A stretch of 64,000 bases of DNA from Rotaria socialis (taxonomy: Eukaryota; Rotifera; Eurotatoria; Philodinida; Philodinidae), in the NCBI GenBank assembly GCA_905331475.1, contig CAJNYU010002841.1, forward strand, positions 62,001 through 126,000, in the 5' to 3' direction. A program made the translations under genes and the position numbers. A model generated the notes under the pieces. It saw only the letters and a list, made by a program, of their open reading frames with translations. It was not told the origin of the DNA and did not search any database. Below are positions 63,979 to 64,000 of this stretch, piece by piece (within the stretch, counting starts at the first letter, position 1; each line of letters starts with the position of its first letter).

Positions 63979-64000
63979 ATGCGTCTTTTTGAGGTGTTTC

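Overview
The window looks like nuclear DNA of a small invertebrate animal, most likely a bdelloid rotifer. This is inferred from the AT-rich sequence, metazoan gene content, many 41-65 bp GT-AG introns mixed with a few long ones, and AG acceptors placed just before start codons, as expected with spliced-leader trans-splicing. The species cannot be fixed from the sequence alone. Thirteen protein genes could be rebuilt. For all multi-exon models the exon phases close to a whole number of codons.

Layout. 1-3703 (+): C-terminal part of a CNNM-type magnesium transporter, cut by the window edge. 5273-4883 (-): Tctex-type dynein light chain. 7515-10024 (+): an eight-exon SLC6 transporter with the monoamine-type Asp in TM1. 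It converges tail to tail on a single-exon peptide-receptor-like GPCR (11319-10204, -). 16919-16075 and 20098-19268 (-): tandem crotonase-fold paralogs sharing a 160 bp identical tract. 20863-20486 (-): a short secreted precursor ending in an amidation signal, probably a neuropeptide. 20864-28385: gene-poor, with tRNA-like sequences and a TA-flanked element with long inverted repeats. 31367-28386 (-): a nine-exon, three-Ig secreted protein.

34916-50981 is the housekeeping block: FTSJ3/Spb1 rRNA methyltransferase (18 exons, -), then MBF1/EDF1, CNEP1R1 and COG6 (all +), then a coronin (nine exons, -). CNEP1R1 and COG6 are only 110 bp apart, which suggests co-transcription with trans-splicing.

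51000-64000 holds no gene I can recognise. From about 56.1 kb it is packed with inverted-repeat elements nested in one another. Several are built from many degenerate copies of one short palindromic motif, a different motif per element. Two single-base Ns (56881, 58684) lie in or next to these repeats.

The most interesting items are the concentric motif-iteration elements (57.2-58.1 kb), the inverted-repeat-flanked tRNA-like sequence (18.45-18.68 kb), the crotonase pair in which one copy has lost the catalytic Glu and uses a GC splice donor yet shares an identical tract with its intact sister, and the candidate amidated neuropeptide.
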